A stretch of DNA of 64,000 nt from Acidobacteriota bacterium (GTDB taxonomy: Bacteria > Acidobacteriota > Terriglobia > UBA7540), in NCBI GenBank assembly GCA_021838785.1, contig JAKCCV010000020.1, positions 1 to 64,000 of the forward strand, given 5' to 3'. The notes under the pieces were generated by a model. That model worked only from the letters and a program-made list of their open reading frames with translations. It was not told the origin of the DNA and did not search any database. Below, in pieces: positions 24,715-34,637 of the stretch (within the stretch, counting starts at the first letter, position 1; each line of letters opens with the position of its first letter). Made by a program: the position numbers and the translations under genes.

Positions 24715-25404
24715 ATGCCGCAGATCTTTCATCGCAGTTTCAATACTCTTGCGCGGGCGAGCATTCTGGGGATCATCCTGCTGATCGCCGCGATCGGCTA
24801 CATCAGTTGGCGAGTCAATCGGTCTGCTTACATCACCTATATCAAAGAACCGCTGCCGCAGCCGGTTCCGTTCAGCCACCGGCACCACACGGTGACGGAC
24901 GGCATTGATTGCCGCTATTGTCACACGACGGTCGAGACTTCTTGGTATGCGGGTATGCCCACCACGCACACGTGCATGACCTGTCATTCTCAACTGTTTG
25001 TTCATAGTCCCATGCTGGCCCCGGTGCGCGAGAGCTATCGTGAAGATAAGCCCATTGCGTGGACGCGGGTTAATACGCTGCCCGACTTTGTTTATTTCAA
25101 CCACGCCATCCATATTCATAAGGGAATTGGGTGTACGACCTGCCACGGGCAAATCGGCGAGATGCCGATTACTTGGCGCGCGCACACACTGTATATGCGC
25201 TGGTGCTTGAATTGCCATAACCATCCGGCCCGGTACGTTCGCCCGCACGCTCATGTGTTCGATCCCATTTACCATCGCCCGAGCCGGATGCACCCGCTGG
25301 TGTATGACGGCGTGGTTTATACCAGCCAGCTTCGTCTCGGCGAACTGTTGGTTAAAAGGTACAGGATTCGCAGTCTCACAAGCTGCGACACGTGTCACCG
25401 TTAG
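24715..25404 (+). CDS. actA: Alternative complex III pentaheme cytochrome, ActA
   Basis: The 229-residue protein has one N-terminal membrane anchor (ASILGIILLIAAIGYISW) and five CxxCH heme motifs: CRYCH, CMTCH, CTTCH, CLNCH and CDTCH. Pentaheme cytochromes of this type are ActA of alternative complex III, the quinol:electron-acceptor oxidoreductase that replaces bc1 in many Acidobacteriota, Bacteroidota and Rhodothermus. ATG 24715 lies at the end of a long leader. It is followed by the actB gene after 26 bases. Confidence 0.93.
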   Translation: MPQIFHRSFNTLARASILGIILLIAAIGYISWRVNRSAYITYIKEPLPQPVPFSHRHHTVTDGIDCRYCHTTVETSWYAGMPTTHTCMTCHSQLFVHSPMLAPVRESYREDKPIAWTRVNTLPDFVYFNHAIHIHKGIGCTTCHGQIGEMPITWRAHTLYMRWCLNCHNHPARYVRPHAHVFDPIYHRPSRMHPLVYDGVVYTSQLRLGELLVKRYRIRSLTSCDTCHR

Positions 25405-25430
25405 ATGCCGCTTGAGGCTTGAAGTCGAAA

Positions 25431-28400
25431 ATGAACGATCGAAAGTCCAAAGATTTCGTTGATATTGCGGCGCTGCGAGCGAGCTTGGCGCAGGACAAGC
25501 CGCGGCGCTTCTGGCGAGGACTCGAGGAGCTGGCGGAAACGCCCCGCTACCAGGAGATTGCGAAAGGTGAGTTCGGGGCGACCGGCCTTCCCAACCCCCA
25601 GCGCGGCATCAGCCGCCGAAATGTCCTCAAACTGATGGCCGCTTCTGCCGCCATCTCCGGCATGACGGCATGCGTCAAAATTCCGCTTGAGAAAATTGTT
25701 CCCTACGTGCATCCCCCGGTCGAATTTCAGCCCGGTCGGCCGCTTTTTTACGCGACTGCGATGCCCTTGAACGGCTGCGGCATTGGCCTTCTGGTTGAAA
25801 GCCATCTGGGGCGGCCGACTAAAATCGAAGGGAATCCCGACCACCCCGCGAGTTTGGGTGCGACCGACACGCTGTCTCAGGCTTCCATCTATGGCCTTTA
25901 CGACCCCGACCGCTCGCAGGTTGTTTTGCACGAGGGGCGGCTTAGCAACTGGAGTACTTTTCTGGGAGTCCTCGCGGATCTGCGAAGCTATTATGCGGCG
26001 AGCAAAGGGGCGGGGCTGAGAATATTGACGGAGACCGTCGCTTCCCCCACGCTAGGCGACCAGATGGCTCGGTTGCTGGAACAATTCCCTGCCGCGCAAT
26101 GGCATCAATACGAGCCTGTGGGGCGCGATGCGGCGCGGGAAGGCTCACGGCTGGCGTTCGGCGAATACGTGAACACCTATTACCGCTTTGACCAGGCGGA
26201 CGTGATTCTTTCGCTGGACGCGGACTTCCAGTGCTTTGGTCCGGGGACGGTCCGCTATGCGCGAGACTTTTCAAACAAGCGACGGATTACCGGTCCCCAA
26301 AGCTCCATGAACCGGCTTTACATGGTGGAGACCATGCCGTCGGGGACCGGAACCCTGGCCGACCATCGGCTGGCGCTGTCTTCCTATCAGATTGAGGCAT
26401 TTGCCCGAGCCGTCGCGGCGGCGGTGGGCGTGAAGTTTGGCGGAGCTGCTCCGCCCGCGCCGCCGCAAGTTCCGCCGGATTGGATACCGGCGTTGGTGCG
26501 CGACCTGCAAAACCATCGTGGGGCCAGCATCGTGATGGCCGGCGACCAACAGCCACCGGCCGTGCACGCGCTCGCCCACGCCATCAATGACGCTTTGGGC
26601 AACGTCGGCAAAACCGTCATTTATACCGACCCCATCGAGGCGGGCCCGATTAACCAGCTTCAGCCGCTGCGCGATTTGGTGAAGGATATTCATCAGGGAC
26701 AGGTCGAAACCCTGCTCATCCTGGGCGGCAATCCGGTGTACGACGCTCCCGCCGACCTCGAATTCGATCAGGCGCTGCTCAAGGTGAAGATGCGCGCGCA
26801 TTGGAGCCTTTACGACGACGAAACCTCTTACCTGTGCCAATGGCACATCCCCGCCGCCCATTACTTGGAGTCGTGGAGCGACGTTCGCACCTATGACGGG
26901 ACGGCCACGGTCATTCAACCCCTGATTGCCCCGCTTTACGGCGGCAAGACAGCCCACGAATTGATGAGCCCGCTGTTGGGCGACGTGTACGCCACGCCGC
27001 ATCAAACGGTTCGGAATTATTGGAAATCCCAGAACCTCTCGAAGGATTTCGAGCGCTCCTGGGAGGCGGCGCTTGAGCGCGGCGTAATCCCCGGAACGAC
27101 GTTTGCTCCCAAATCCGTCAAGCTGAATGCGAACCTCAATGTGCCGCCAAGCCCCGCAGGACCGAACTCGAGTGCGCCGATTGAAATCTCCTTCCAGCCC
27201 GACACGAACGTCTGGGACGGTCGTTTTGCCAATAATCCCTGGCTGCAAGAAGTTCCGCGTCCCATCACCAAGCTGACCTGGGACAATGCCGCTATGGTCA
27301 GTCCGGCCACTGCCGAGCGCCTGCGCCTGACCCGCGAAGAGGTGGTCAAGATTACGGTCAATGGACGCAGCCAAAACTTCCCCATCCTCATCGTCCCCGG
27401 GCACGCGGACGGCAGCATCACCCTGCCGCTCGGTTATGGCCGCACGCGGGCCGGGCGCGTGGGCAATGGTCCGGGATTCAATGCTTACTCGATTCGGACT
27501 TCGGACCATATGTGGGCGGCCTTTGTCGCGGCGCCGCAGCCGACGGGCGGGCGCTATCATTTGGTGACCACGCAATATTTCCACACCATTGAGCGACACG
27601 GCGAACCTATGGAGCTGGAGAGTGTGAACGCTTTTAAGCGCGACTTGGTGCGGGTGGCGACGCTGGAGGAATTCCGCCGGAACCCGGACTTTGCCGCTGA
27701 CCCGCCCAGTGAAACCTCCGAGGCTCCGTCACTCTATCCGCCTTACAACTATAAGGAAGGCTACCAATGGGGAATGTCCATTGACCTGAACAGTTGCGTG
27801 GGGTGCAACGCCTGCGTGGTGGCCTGCTATTCGGAGAACAATATTGCCGTGGTCGGCAAAGAGCAGGTGGACGATGGCCGCATCATGCAGTGGATCCGAA
27901 TAGACAATTATTTTCACGGCGATTTGGATCATCCCGAAATCTACAACGAACCCTTGCCCTGCATGATGTGCGAAAATGCCCCGTGCGAATACGTCTGTCC
28001 GGTGGGCGCCACCATGCACAGCCCCGGCGGGCTCAATCTGATGATTTACAACCGCTGTGTCGGCACACGGTATTGCTCCAATAACTGCCCGTACAAGGTG
28101 CGGCGGTTCAACTTCTATCTCTATTCCGACTGGACCACCCCCAGCCTTTATGGTTTAAGGAACCCGGACGTCACCGTGCGAAGCCGGGGCGTGATGGAAA
28201 AGTGTACGTATTGTATTCAGAGGATCGAAGAAGCCAAAATCAAAGCTCAACTGGAAAATCGTAAGGTCCGGGATGGCGAAATCCAAACCGCCTGCCAGCA
28301 GGTTTGTCCCACGGAGGCGATTGTGTTTGGAAACATCAACGACCCTCACAGCCGTGTTACTCGACTGAAGGCACAAAGCCGCCAGTACGGCCTGTTGCGA

Positions 28401-28490
28401 GAATTGAACACCCGACCGCGCACCACGTATTTGGCGCGGCTTAGGAATCCGAACCCAGAGATTAAGGAGTCCGTCAATGGAACCCGTTGA
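25431..28490 (+). CDS. actB: Alternative complex III Fe-S/molybdopterin-like subunit ActB
   Basis: The roughly 1019-residue protein fuses a molybdopterin-oxidoreductase-like domain (about residues 90-730) to a ferredoxin-like domain (about 780-950). Cysteine motifs for [4Fe-4S] and [3Fe-4S] clusters are visible: CVGCNACVVAC, CMMCENAPCEYVCP, CVGTRYCSNNCP, CTYCIQR and CQQVCPTEAI. A twin-arginine-like stretch GISRRNVLKLMAASAA is near residue 60, not at the N-terminus, as in other ActB proteins. In this family the first domain lacks the cofactor. Start ATG 25431; a TTG four codons before is also open. The last 14 bases overlap actC. Confidence 0.93.
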   Translation: MNDRKSKDFVDIAALRASLAQDKPRRFWRGLEELAETPRYQEIAKGEFGATGLPNPQRGISRRNVLKLMAASAAISGMTACVKIPLEKIVPYVHPPVEFQPGRPLFYATAMPLNGCGIGLLVESHLGRPTKIEGNPDHPASLGATDTLSQASIYGLYDPDRSQVVLHEGRLSNWSTFLGVLADLRSYYAASKGAGLRILTETVASPTLGDQMARLLEQFPAAQWHQYEPVGRDAAREGSRLAFGEYVNTYYRFDQADVILSLDADFQCFGPGTVRYARDFSNKRRITGPQSSMNRLYMVETMPSGTGTLADHRLALSSYQIEAFARAVAAAVGVKFGGAAPPAPPQVPPDWIPALVRDLQNHRGASIVMAGDQQPPAVHALAHAINDALGNVGKTVIYTDPIEAGPINQLQPLRDLVKDIHQGQVETLLILGGNPVYDAPADLEFDQALLKVKMRAHWSLYDDETSYLCQWHIPAAHYLESWSDVRTYDGTATVIQPLIAPLYGGKTAHELMSPLLGDVYATPHQTVRNYWKSQNLSKDFERSWEAALERGVIPGTTFAPKSVKLNANLNVPPSPAGPNSSAPIEISFQPDTNVWDGRFANNPWLQEVPRPITKLTWDNAAMVSPATAERLRLTREEVVKITVNGRSQNFPILIVPGHADGSITLPLGYGRTRAGRVGNGPGFNAYSIRTSDHMWAAFVAAPQPTGGRYHLVTTQYFHTIERHGEPMELESVNAFKRDLVRVATLEEFRRNPDFAADPPSETSEAPSLYPPYNYKEGYQWGMSIDLNSCVGCNACVVACYSENNIAVVGKEQVDDGRIMQWIRIDNYFHGDLDHPEIYNEPLPCMMCENAPCEYVCPVGATMHSPGGLNLMIYNRCVGTRYCSNNCPYKVRRFNFYLYSDWTTPSLYGLRNPDVTVRSRGVMEKCTYCIQRIEEAKIKAQLENRKVRDGEIQTACQQVCPTEAIVFGNINDPHSRVTRLKAQSRQYGLLRELNTRPRTTYLARLRNPNPEIKESVNGTR

Positions 28491-29856
28491 ACCGGGGAAA
28501 AACGCCGCCGTGGCGGAGCCCGTCCTCGCTCCCGGGCATTCGTTCGGGTCGGTGACGGACCAGATTAGCGCCATTGTCCTGACGCGCGGCACGGGCAAGA
28601 AGTGGATGGGCGGCTTTGCGGTCGCCATCGCGCTGCTGCTGATGCTCAACTTCGCCATCACGGTACTGTTCGCCAAGGGCGTGGGCATCTGGGGCATCAA
28701 CATCCCGGTCGGCTGGGGCTTCGCCATCGTCAATTTTGTCTGGTGGATTGGAATTGGGCACGCCGGAACGCTGATTTCCGCCTTTCTCTTGCTGATGCGC
28801 CAGCAATGGCGATCCTCGGTCAACCGCTTTGCCGAGGCGATGACGATCTTCGCCGTCGCCTGCGCGGGAATGTTCCCGCTGCTGCACATGGGCCGGCCGT
28901 GGTTGTTTTACTGGCTGTTCCCCTATCCCGATACGATGACCCTGTGGCCGCAGTTCCGCAGCCCACTGGTCTGGGACGTCTTCGCGGTTTCTACCTACGC
29001 CACGGTTTCCATCCTGTTCTGGTTTGTCGGCTTGATTCCGGACTTGGCGACGCTTCGTGACCGCGCGACCACCAAGATCAAACAAGTCGTTTACGGAATC
29101 TTATCCATGGGCTGGCGAGGCTCGGCCAAGCATTGGAAGCGGTACGAAACGGCTTCTCTGCTGCTGGCCGGCTTGGCCACGCCGCTGGTCGTCTCCGTCC
29201 ACACGGTGGTGAGCTTTGATTTCACCATTGCCATTGAGCCCGGCTGGCACAGCACCATCTTCCCGCCCTACTTCGTCGCTGGGGCGATTTATTCAGGTTT
29301 TGCTATGGTGCTATGTCTCGCCATTCCGTTACGAAAATATTACGGACTGGAAGACTTTGTGACTCTTCGCCACATGGACACGATGGCCAAGATTATGCTG
29401 GCCACCGGGTGGATTGTCGCTTACAGCTACATCATGGAAACCTTCATGGCGTTTTACAGCGGCAATCCCTTTGACCGTTACATGATCATGAATCGCATGT
29501 TCGGGCCGTACGCCACGGTTTATTGGATTTTGATCGCCGCGAATCTGGTGATTCCGCAGCTTCTTTGGATCAAGAAAATGCGGAGAAACATGCTGACGCT
29601 TTTCCTTCTGTCACTCTGCGTGCAGACCGGCATGTGGCTGGAACGGTTTGTCATCATCATCACCAGTCTGAGTCGCGATTTTGTTCCGTCTTCTTGGGGA
29701 ATGTACTATCCGACTCGGTGGGATTGGATGACGTTTCTCGGTTCCATCGGTCTTTTCTTTACCCTGTTCTATCTGTTTATCCGCTTCCTCCCGATGATCT
29801 CGATTCACGAGATGCGGGAGTTGGTTCATAAGACGGAGGAGGAACCCGCCGCTTGA
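28477..29856 (+). CDS. actC: Alternative complex III quinol-binding membrane subunit ActC
   Basis: The 459-residue NrfD-family protein has about ten membrane helices, among them GFAVAIALLLMLNFAITVLF and GFAIVNFVWWIGIGHAGTLI. His and Trp in IGIGHAGT and HMGRPWLFYW are typical of the quinol-side motifs of ActC. It overlaps actB by 14 bases and ends 13 bases before actD. Confidence 0.92.
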   Translation: MEPVEPGKNAAVAEPVLAPGHSFGSVTDQISAIVLTRGTGKKWMGGFAVAIALLLMLNFAITVLFAKGVGIWGINIPVGWGFAIVNFVWWIGIGHAGTLISAFLLLMRQQWRSSVNRFAEAMTIFAVACAGMFPLLHMGRPWLFYWLFPYPDTMTLWPQFRSPLVWDVFAVSTYATVSILFWFVGLIPDLATLRDRATTKIKQVVYGILSMGWRGSAKHWKRYETASLLLAGLATPLVVSVHTVVSFDFTIAIEPGWHSTIFPPYFVAGAIYSGFAMVLCLAIPLRKYYGLEDFVTLRHMDTMAKIMLATGWIVAYSYIMETFMAFYSGNPFDRYMIMNRMFGPYATVYWILIAANLVIPQLLWIKKMRRNMLTLFLLSLCVQTGMWLERFVIIITSLSRDFVPSSWGMYYPTRWDWMTFLGSIGLFFTLFYLFIRFLPMISIHEMRELVHKTEEEPAA

Positions 29857-29869
29857 CGGGCGATGCAAG

Positions 29870-30415
29870 ATGGCACCTATGGCTGGCAGGCGACTTTACG
29901 GCTTGATGGCGGAATTCGACACTCCGGAGGCCCTGCTGTATGCCGCCCGGGCCGCCCGCGAAGAAGGCTACCGAAAATTCGATGCCTACTCTCCGTTCGG
30001 CATCGAAGGCTTGGCGGAAGCGGTCGGTTTCCCGAAGACTCGTCTTCCCGTTTTGGTGTTTTTTGGAGGCTTATTCGGTTGCTGCGGCGGATTCTTCATG
30101 CAATGGTGGGCCAACGTCATCGGTTATCCCTTGAACATCGGCGGCAAGCCGTACGACAGTTGGCCGGCCTTCATTCCTATTACCTTCGAATTGACGATTC
30201 TGTGCGCCGCGCTTACGACGGTCATCGGGATGATCGCCTTGAACGGATTGCCTGCACCCTATCATCCGGCGTTCAATGTTCCGCGGTTTGCCTTGGCCTC
30301 GCGCGACCACTTTTTCCTTTTGATTGAAGCGGAGGATCCCAAGTTTGATCCAAAGGAAACGCAGGAATTTTTGGAAGCCTTGCACGCTCAGGAGGTTAGC
30401 GAAGTTGAAGCTTGA
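29870..30415 (+). CDS. actD: Alternative complex III subunit ActD (DUF3341)
   Basis: The 181-residue protein has an N-terminal GLMAEFDTPEALLYAARAAR segment, a soluble part (KFDAYSPFGIEGLAEAVGF), two membrane helices (PVLVFFGGLFGCCGGFFMQW and PITFELTILCAALTTVIGMI) and an acidic C-terminus. This is the DUF3341 ActD layout. Start ATG 29870 or 29879 (three codons later). It overlaps the start of actE by 11 bases. Confidence 0.9.
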   Translation: MAPMAGRRLYGLMAEFDTPEALLYAARAAREEGYRKFDAYSPFGIEGLAEAVGFPKTRLPVLVFFGGLFGCCGGFFMQWWANVIGYPLNIGGKPYDSWPAFIPITFELTILCAALTTVIGMIALNGLPAPYHPAFNVPRFALASRDHFFLLIEAEDPKFDPKETQEFLEALHAQEVSEVEA

Positions 30416-31046
30416 GCGCCTTGGCAACTTGCGCCGATTTGTGAATCGCCTTTTCGGGTCCGTCCGCCTGTCGCGCCGCCTGCTATCCTGTGCCGTGTTA
30501 TTGGGGATCGTGGGCTTGACGGGCTGCCGCCTCGATATGCAGATTGAACCCAAATACCGCGGCTATGAGGCAAGCAATTTCTTCCGCGATGGACATTCCG
30601 AGCAGCAGCCCGTTCCCGGCACGGTGGCACGCGGTGAGCTGCGCACCGACACGCTGATGTACGCCGGCCTGCTGGACGGCAAGGAAGCGAATGTGTTCCC
30701 CTTCCCCATCACGAAAAAGGATCTCGAGCGCGGCCAGCAACGTTTCGATATCTACTGCACGCCCTGCCACGATTTCACCGGCAGCGGCCACGGCATGGTC
30801 GTTCAGCGTGGGTTCCCGGCCCCGCCGTCCTATTACGAGAAAAAGTTGATGGACGCGCCGGTGGGCCACTTTTTCCGGGTTATGACTTACGGCTACGGCA
30901 CGATGTACAGCTACGCCGACCGGCTTTCGACCAAGGACCGGTGGTGCATCGCCGCCTACATTCGAGCGCTGCAGATGACGCATCAACCCAACATGAATAA
31001 CGTGCCCCCTCAAGAGCAGAAAATCCTGGAGGCGAGCGGCCAATGA
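30405..31046 (+). CDS. actE: Alternative complex III monoheme lipoprotein ActE
   Basis: From TTG 30405 the product is 213 residues. GGAGG at 30391-30395 lies 9 bases before this TTG, which decides the start over the longer open frame. The N-terminus is a lipoprotein signal with lipobox LTGC, and one heme motif CTPCH is near residue 117, followed by a Met ligand region (GHGMVVQRG). ActE is the monoheme cytochrome that passes electrons on to the oxidase. The stop overlaps actF in ATGA. Confidence 0.88.
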   Translation: MKLERLGNLRRFVNRLFGSVRLSRRLLSCAVLLGIVGLTGCRLDMQIEPKYRGYEASNFFRDGHSEQQPVPGTVARGELRTDTLMYAGLLDGKEANVFPFPITKKDLERGQQRFDIYCTPCHDFTGSGHGMVVQRGFPAPPSYYEKKLMDAPVGHFFRVMTYGYGTMYSYADRLSTKDRWCIAAYIRALQMTHQPNMNNVPPQEQKILEASGQ

Positions 31047-32185
31047 ACGATTCTCCAGCGACAGTGCTCAGCCGCATTCAGCAACGCTCTTTGGGCATTG
31101 GGATTGTCGTATCGGCGATTTGCGCGTGGGGCGCCTACGTCCACTGGACTCGCTTTCTTCAAGCTTACCTGGTGGCCTTCTTCTTCTGGCTGAACATTTC
31201 GCTCGGTTGCTTTGCCATCTTGATGCTCCAACACATGATTAAGGGCCGCTGGGGCCTCGTCATCCGGCGCAGCCTCGAGGCAGGCGCCAGCACCTTGCCG
31301 CTCATGGTGTTGTTTTTTATCCCCCTCCTAGCGGGGCACGCGCGGCTTTACCCGCCGCCGCCCACGACCGGTTTCAAGGCCGTTTACCTCAACTGGCCCT
31401 TCTTCCTGGGGCGCGCCGTGTTTTATTTTGCGGTGTGGGTGCTGATGGCGTGGCTGCTCAACAAATGGTCCGATGACCAGGACCGCACGGGCGACCCGGT
31501 GTTCCAAGCGCGATTAACTCGTTTGAGCGGTCCCGGCCTTATCATCTTTGGACTTACCATCACCTTCGCGGCCGTGGACTGGGTCATGTCGCTTGAGACC
31601 GGCTTCTTCTCCACCATCTATGGAATGATTTTCATGGTGGCGGCGGCGCTGGCCGCCATGGCCTTCATCACGGTGATGGCCATGATTCTGGCAAGGTACA
31701 AACCGCTTTCCGAAGTGGCCACGGCAGAACGCTTTCACAACTATGGGAACTTGCTGCTGGTTTTTGTTCTGCTCTGGGCTTATCTCTCGTTCTCGCAATT
31801 TCTCATTATTTGGGCCGGCAATCTTCAAGATGAAATCCCTTGGTATGTTTCACGGGCTTACGGCGGCTGGGGAGTGATTGCGCTATTCTTGGTTCTGTTC
31901 CATTTTGCAATTCCGTTCGTGCTCTTGCTCAACCGTCCCATCACAAAATCGTCGCGTGCCTTGGCAGGTGTGGCGATCGCCCTTTTCATAATGGGGTGGG
32001 TGGATTTATACTGGATTATTGAGCCGGCCTTCCGCCCGCAGGGACCGCAATTGAGCTGGATGGATATTGCCACGCCGTTCGGGCTGGGTGGCTTATGGAT
32101 GGCGGTTTTCCTCCAAAAGCTGCGGAAACGTCCTTTGCTTCCGCTTCACGATCCGCGCTTTGAGGAGGTCTTGGAATATGATTGA
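31043..32185 (+). CDS. actF: Alternative complex III membrane subunit ActF
   Basis: The 380-residue NrfD-type membrane protein has about ten helices (SLGIGIVVSAICAWGAYVHW, STLPLMVLFFIPLLAGHARL, FGLTITFAAVDWVMSLETGF, NYGNLLLVFVLLWAYLSFSQ). It resembles ActF, the second polytopic subunit. It is coupled to actE by ATGA and overlaps the next small gene by 8 bases. Confidence 0.9.
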   Translation: MNDSPATVLSRIQQRSLGIGIVVSAICAWGAYVHWTRFLQAYLVAFFFWLNISLGCFAILMLQHMIKGRWGLVIRRSLEAGASTLPLMVLFFIPLLAGHARLYPPPPTTGFKAVYLNWPFFLGRAVFYFAVWVLMAWLLNKWSDDQDRTGDPVFQARLTRLSGPGLIIFGLTITFAAVDWVMSLETGFFSTIYGMIFMVAAALAAMAFITVMAMILARYKPLSEVATAERFHNYGNLLLVFVLLWAYLSFSQFLIIWAGNLQDEIPWYVSRAYGGWGVIALFLVLFHFAIPFVLLLNRPITKSSRALAGVAIALFIMGWVDLYWIIEPAFRPQGPQLSWMDIATPFGLGGLWMAVFLQKLRKRPLLPLHDPRFEEVLEYD

Positions 32186-32645
32186 TCCCCACACACGGAC
32201 TGTGGATTCCGGGCCGCATCACGAAACGCGGGAGGCTCAAACTCGCCCGGTCGTCGTTTTCCTGGCTGCGCTCTTTGTGCTGGTCGTGGGCGCCCTCATC
32301 GCCTGTTGGGGAATTTTTCGCTTGGTCGTGCGCCTTGAGCCGCGGGGCGCGCCCGCCGCGCCTTATGAACATGCCCGGACGCTGCCGCCGGCGCCGCGCC
32401 TCCAGGTCGCTCCTGCCCAGGATTATCAAGCCTATCGGGCCCACGAAAACAAGATTCTGGATTCCTATGGTTGGGTGAACCGTCAGAAGGGCATCGTGCG
32501 GATTCCCATCCAGCAAGCGATGAGCCTTCTGCTCAAGCAAGGGTTGCCGGCGGTGAGCGCCACAACGCCGCGCAACCAACAGCCCCTGAAGCAGGGTGAA
32601 GTTTTGCAATATACGGTTCCGTCAGGGTTTACGCCGCAAAACTAG
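32178..32645 (+). CDS. Small single-pass membrane protein of the ACIII operon
   Basis: The 155-residue protein has one central membrane helix (PVVVFLAALFVLVVGALIAC) and an extracytoplasmic tail with the motif HENKILDSYGWVNRQKGIVR followed by IPIQQAMSLLLKQ. Such proteins often sit between actF and the SCO gene in this type of operon and are described as hypothetical or as an extra subunit. The motif resembles that of small proteins in other caa3/ACIII clusters (from memory). ATG 32178 has GAGGAGG about 9 bases upstream; it overlaps the end of actF. Confidence 0.7.
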   Translation: MIDPHTRTVDSGPHHETREAQTRPVVVFLAALFVLVVGALIACWGIFRLVVRLEPRGAPAAPYEHARTLPPAPRLQVAPAQDYQAYRAHENKILDSYGWVNRQKGIVRIPIQQAMSLLLKQGLPAVSATTPRNQQPLKQGEVLQYTVPSGFTPQN

Positions 32646-32686
32646 GCGAGCATCGAGCCGCCCCGCGGCCTGGAGAGGAAGTGAAG

Positions 32687-33574
32687 ATGGATACTCGATT
32701 CCGCCAACCGGATGGGCTGGACCAGTCACCGCCTCGGGCGAAGCGGCGCGGACACTTTCTGGCGGCCCTGCTCGCTCTTTGCGCGCTCGGATTCGGCTTC
32801 AGCCGGCCGCTGAGGGCGCAGGTTAAGAACCCGCTCAATTCCATCTCAGACCCGGCCATCCTTCAGGGCGTCGGGATTGATCAGAGGCTCAATGACCAGA
32901 TTCCTCTGAACCTGACGTTCCGCGACGAAACGGGGAAAACGGTCCGCTTGGCGCAATATTTCGGGCACAAGCCGGTGATTCTATCGCTGGTTTACTTCAG
33001 TTGCCCCATGCTCTGTACCTTGGTCACCAACGCCTTGGCGCACAGCATGAAAAATCTCGATTTCACCGCCGGCAAGCAATTCAACGTCCTGACCGTGAGC
33101 TTTGACCCTCACGACACGCCCCAGATGGCCGCGGACAAGAAGGCCATCTATTTGAATATGTATGGCCGGCGCGCCGCCGACCACGGTTGGCACTTTCTCA
33201 CGGGCGATCAGCAGAGTATCACCGCCCTCACTCAGGCCGTCGGTTTTCACTATAAACGCATTCCCGGCACCGACCAATTTGCTCATGCCACCGGCATTGT
33301 GGTGCTGACCCCGCAAGGGAAAATTTCGCAGTATTTTTACGGCATCCAGTATCCGGCAGGCAGCTTACGCCTGGCCTTAGTTCAAGCCTCCGGTGGCCGG
33401 ATCGGCAATCCCGTGGACGAGATACTGTTGTATTGTTGCGAATACAACCCAACGACGGGCAAATACGATTTCATCGTTGCCAGAATGTTGCAGGTCGGGG
33501 GAGTGATTACCCTGCTGGTGGTTGGCTCCATCATCTTTATCGTGGCGCGGGCCAAGCCTCACCCGCAAGGCTAA
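32687..33574 (+). CDS. SCO1/SenC-type copper chaperone
   Basis: The 295-residue protein has an N-terminal membrane anchor (HFLAALLALCALGFGF), a thioredoxin-like domain with the Cu-binding CPMLC pair (SLVYFSCPMLCTLV) and the distal His in TDQFAHATGIVV, and a C-terminal membrane helix (VITLLVVGSIIFIVARA). SCO proteins deliver copper to the CuA site of the oxidase, whose subunit II gene follows. ATG 32687 has GGAGAGG upstream; GTG 32681 is also possible. Confidence 0.93.
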   Translation: MDTRFRQPDGLDQSPPRAKRRGHFLAALLALCALGFGFSRPLRAQVKNPLNSISDPAILQGVGIDQRLNDQIPLNLTFRDETGKTVRLAQYFGHKPVILSLVYFSCPMLCTLVTNALAHSMKNLDFTAGKQFNVLTVSFDPHDTPQMAADKKAIYLNMYGRRAADHGWHFLTGDQQSITALTQAVGFHYKRIPGTDQFAHATGIVVLTPQGKISQYFYGIQYPAGSLRLALVQASGGRIGNPVDEILLYCCEYNPTTGKYDFIVARMLQVGGVITLLVVGSIIFIVARAKPHPQG

Positions 33575-33692
33575 AAGAGAGGAGGGCCGCGGCACACGCT
33601 GAGCCTCGTTGCGGCCAAAAGACTTTGTGGCAGGCGGACGCGAGGACCGGCTCCCCTGCCCAAGAGACTGTTGACTGAGGGCATTTAGACCC

Positions 33693-34634
33693 ATGTTGCC
33701 ACATTTCATTCCTCATCTTCCTGAAGCCTCCACCATGGCGAGGCCCGTGGACTATCTGTTCTGGTTCTGCGTCGCCGTGCTGGTGTTCTTCACGGCGCTC
33801 ATTTTCCTTTGTATTTTTTACTTTGCCATCCGCTATCGTCGCCGTTCCGAAGACGAGGTTCCGCCGCAGATTCACGGCAGCCTGCCGCTCGAAATTATTT
33901 GGACGGTTATTCCGTTGGGCATTGTCGCCGTCATGTTCGTTTGGGGAACGGCGCTTTTCATCCGCAATGCCCGCCCTCCGGCCGATGCCACGCAAATCTA
34001 CGTGACCGGCAAGCAGTGGATGTGGAAGATTCAACATGGCAACGGCAAGCGCGAAATTGACGCCTTGCATGTCCCCGAGGGCGTACCCATCGAGCTGGTT
34101 ATGACCTCGGAGGACGTCATTCACGACTTCTCGATTCCGGCCTTTCGGATCAAAAAGGATGTTCTGCCGGACCATTACACCAGCCTCTGGTTTACCGCGG
34201 ATCGTCTGGGTAAATACCGCTTTTACTGCGATCAGTATTGCGGCATGGGACACTCGCTCATGCGCGGCTGGCTTTACGTGATGACTCCCGACGCTTACGA
34301 AGCGTGGCTGCACCATGGCGTCCAAGCACAAACCATGGCTCAAGCCGGCGCTTTGCTTTACAACCGCATGGGCTGCGTCACTTGCCACGGCACGGGCAAG
34401 GGACCTCCCTTTGCCGGACTCTACGGTAAAACCGTGAAGCTGGCCGACGGCACAACGGCGGTGGCGAATGATGCCTACCTTCGCCAAATGATTCTTTACC
34501 CTGGCCAAGAAATTGTGGCCGGCTATCGCGACATCATGCCGACCTTCAAGGGCCAGTTGAGCGAGGAGGAAGTTCTGGACCTGATCGCCTACATTAAATC
34601 TCTTGGGTCCAAACCAAGCAATACTGGAGAATGA
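33693..34634 (+). CDS. coxB: caa3 oxidase subunit II with cytochrome c domain
   Basis: The 313-residue protein has two N-terminal membrane helices, a cupredoxin domain with the CuA ligands in YCDQYCGMGHSLMRG (C-x3-C-x3-H-x2-M), and a C-terminal cytochrome c domain with CVTCH near residue 227 and Met ligand in DIMPTFKGQ. The fused heme domain marks a caa3-type oxidase, which can receive electrons directly from alternative complex III. The gene ends 3 bases before coxA. Confidence 0.96.
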   Translation: MLPHFIPHLPEASTMARPVDYLFWFCVAVLVFFTALIFLCIFYFAIRYRRRSEDEVPPQIHGSLPLEIIWTVIPLGIVAVMFVWGTALFIRNARPPADATQIYVTGKQWMWKIQHGNGKREIDALHVPEGVPIELVMTSEDVIHDFSIPAFRIKKDVLPDHYTSLWFTADRLGKYRFYCDQYCGMGHSLMRGWLYVMTPDAYEAWLHHGVQAQTMAQAGALLYNRMGCVTCHGTGKGPPFAGLYGKTVKLADGTTAVANDAYLRQMILYPGQEIVAGYRDIMPTFKGQLSEEEVLDLIAYIKSLGSKPSNTGE

Positions 34635-34637
34635 ACC

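Noticed and set aside
26271-27599. Minus-strand open frame of 442 codons
   Set aside because: It is opposite the ActB gene, which explains the region.
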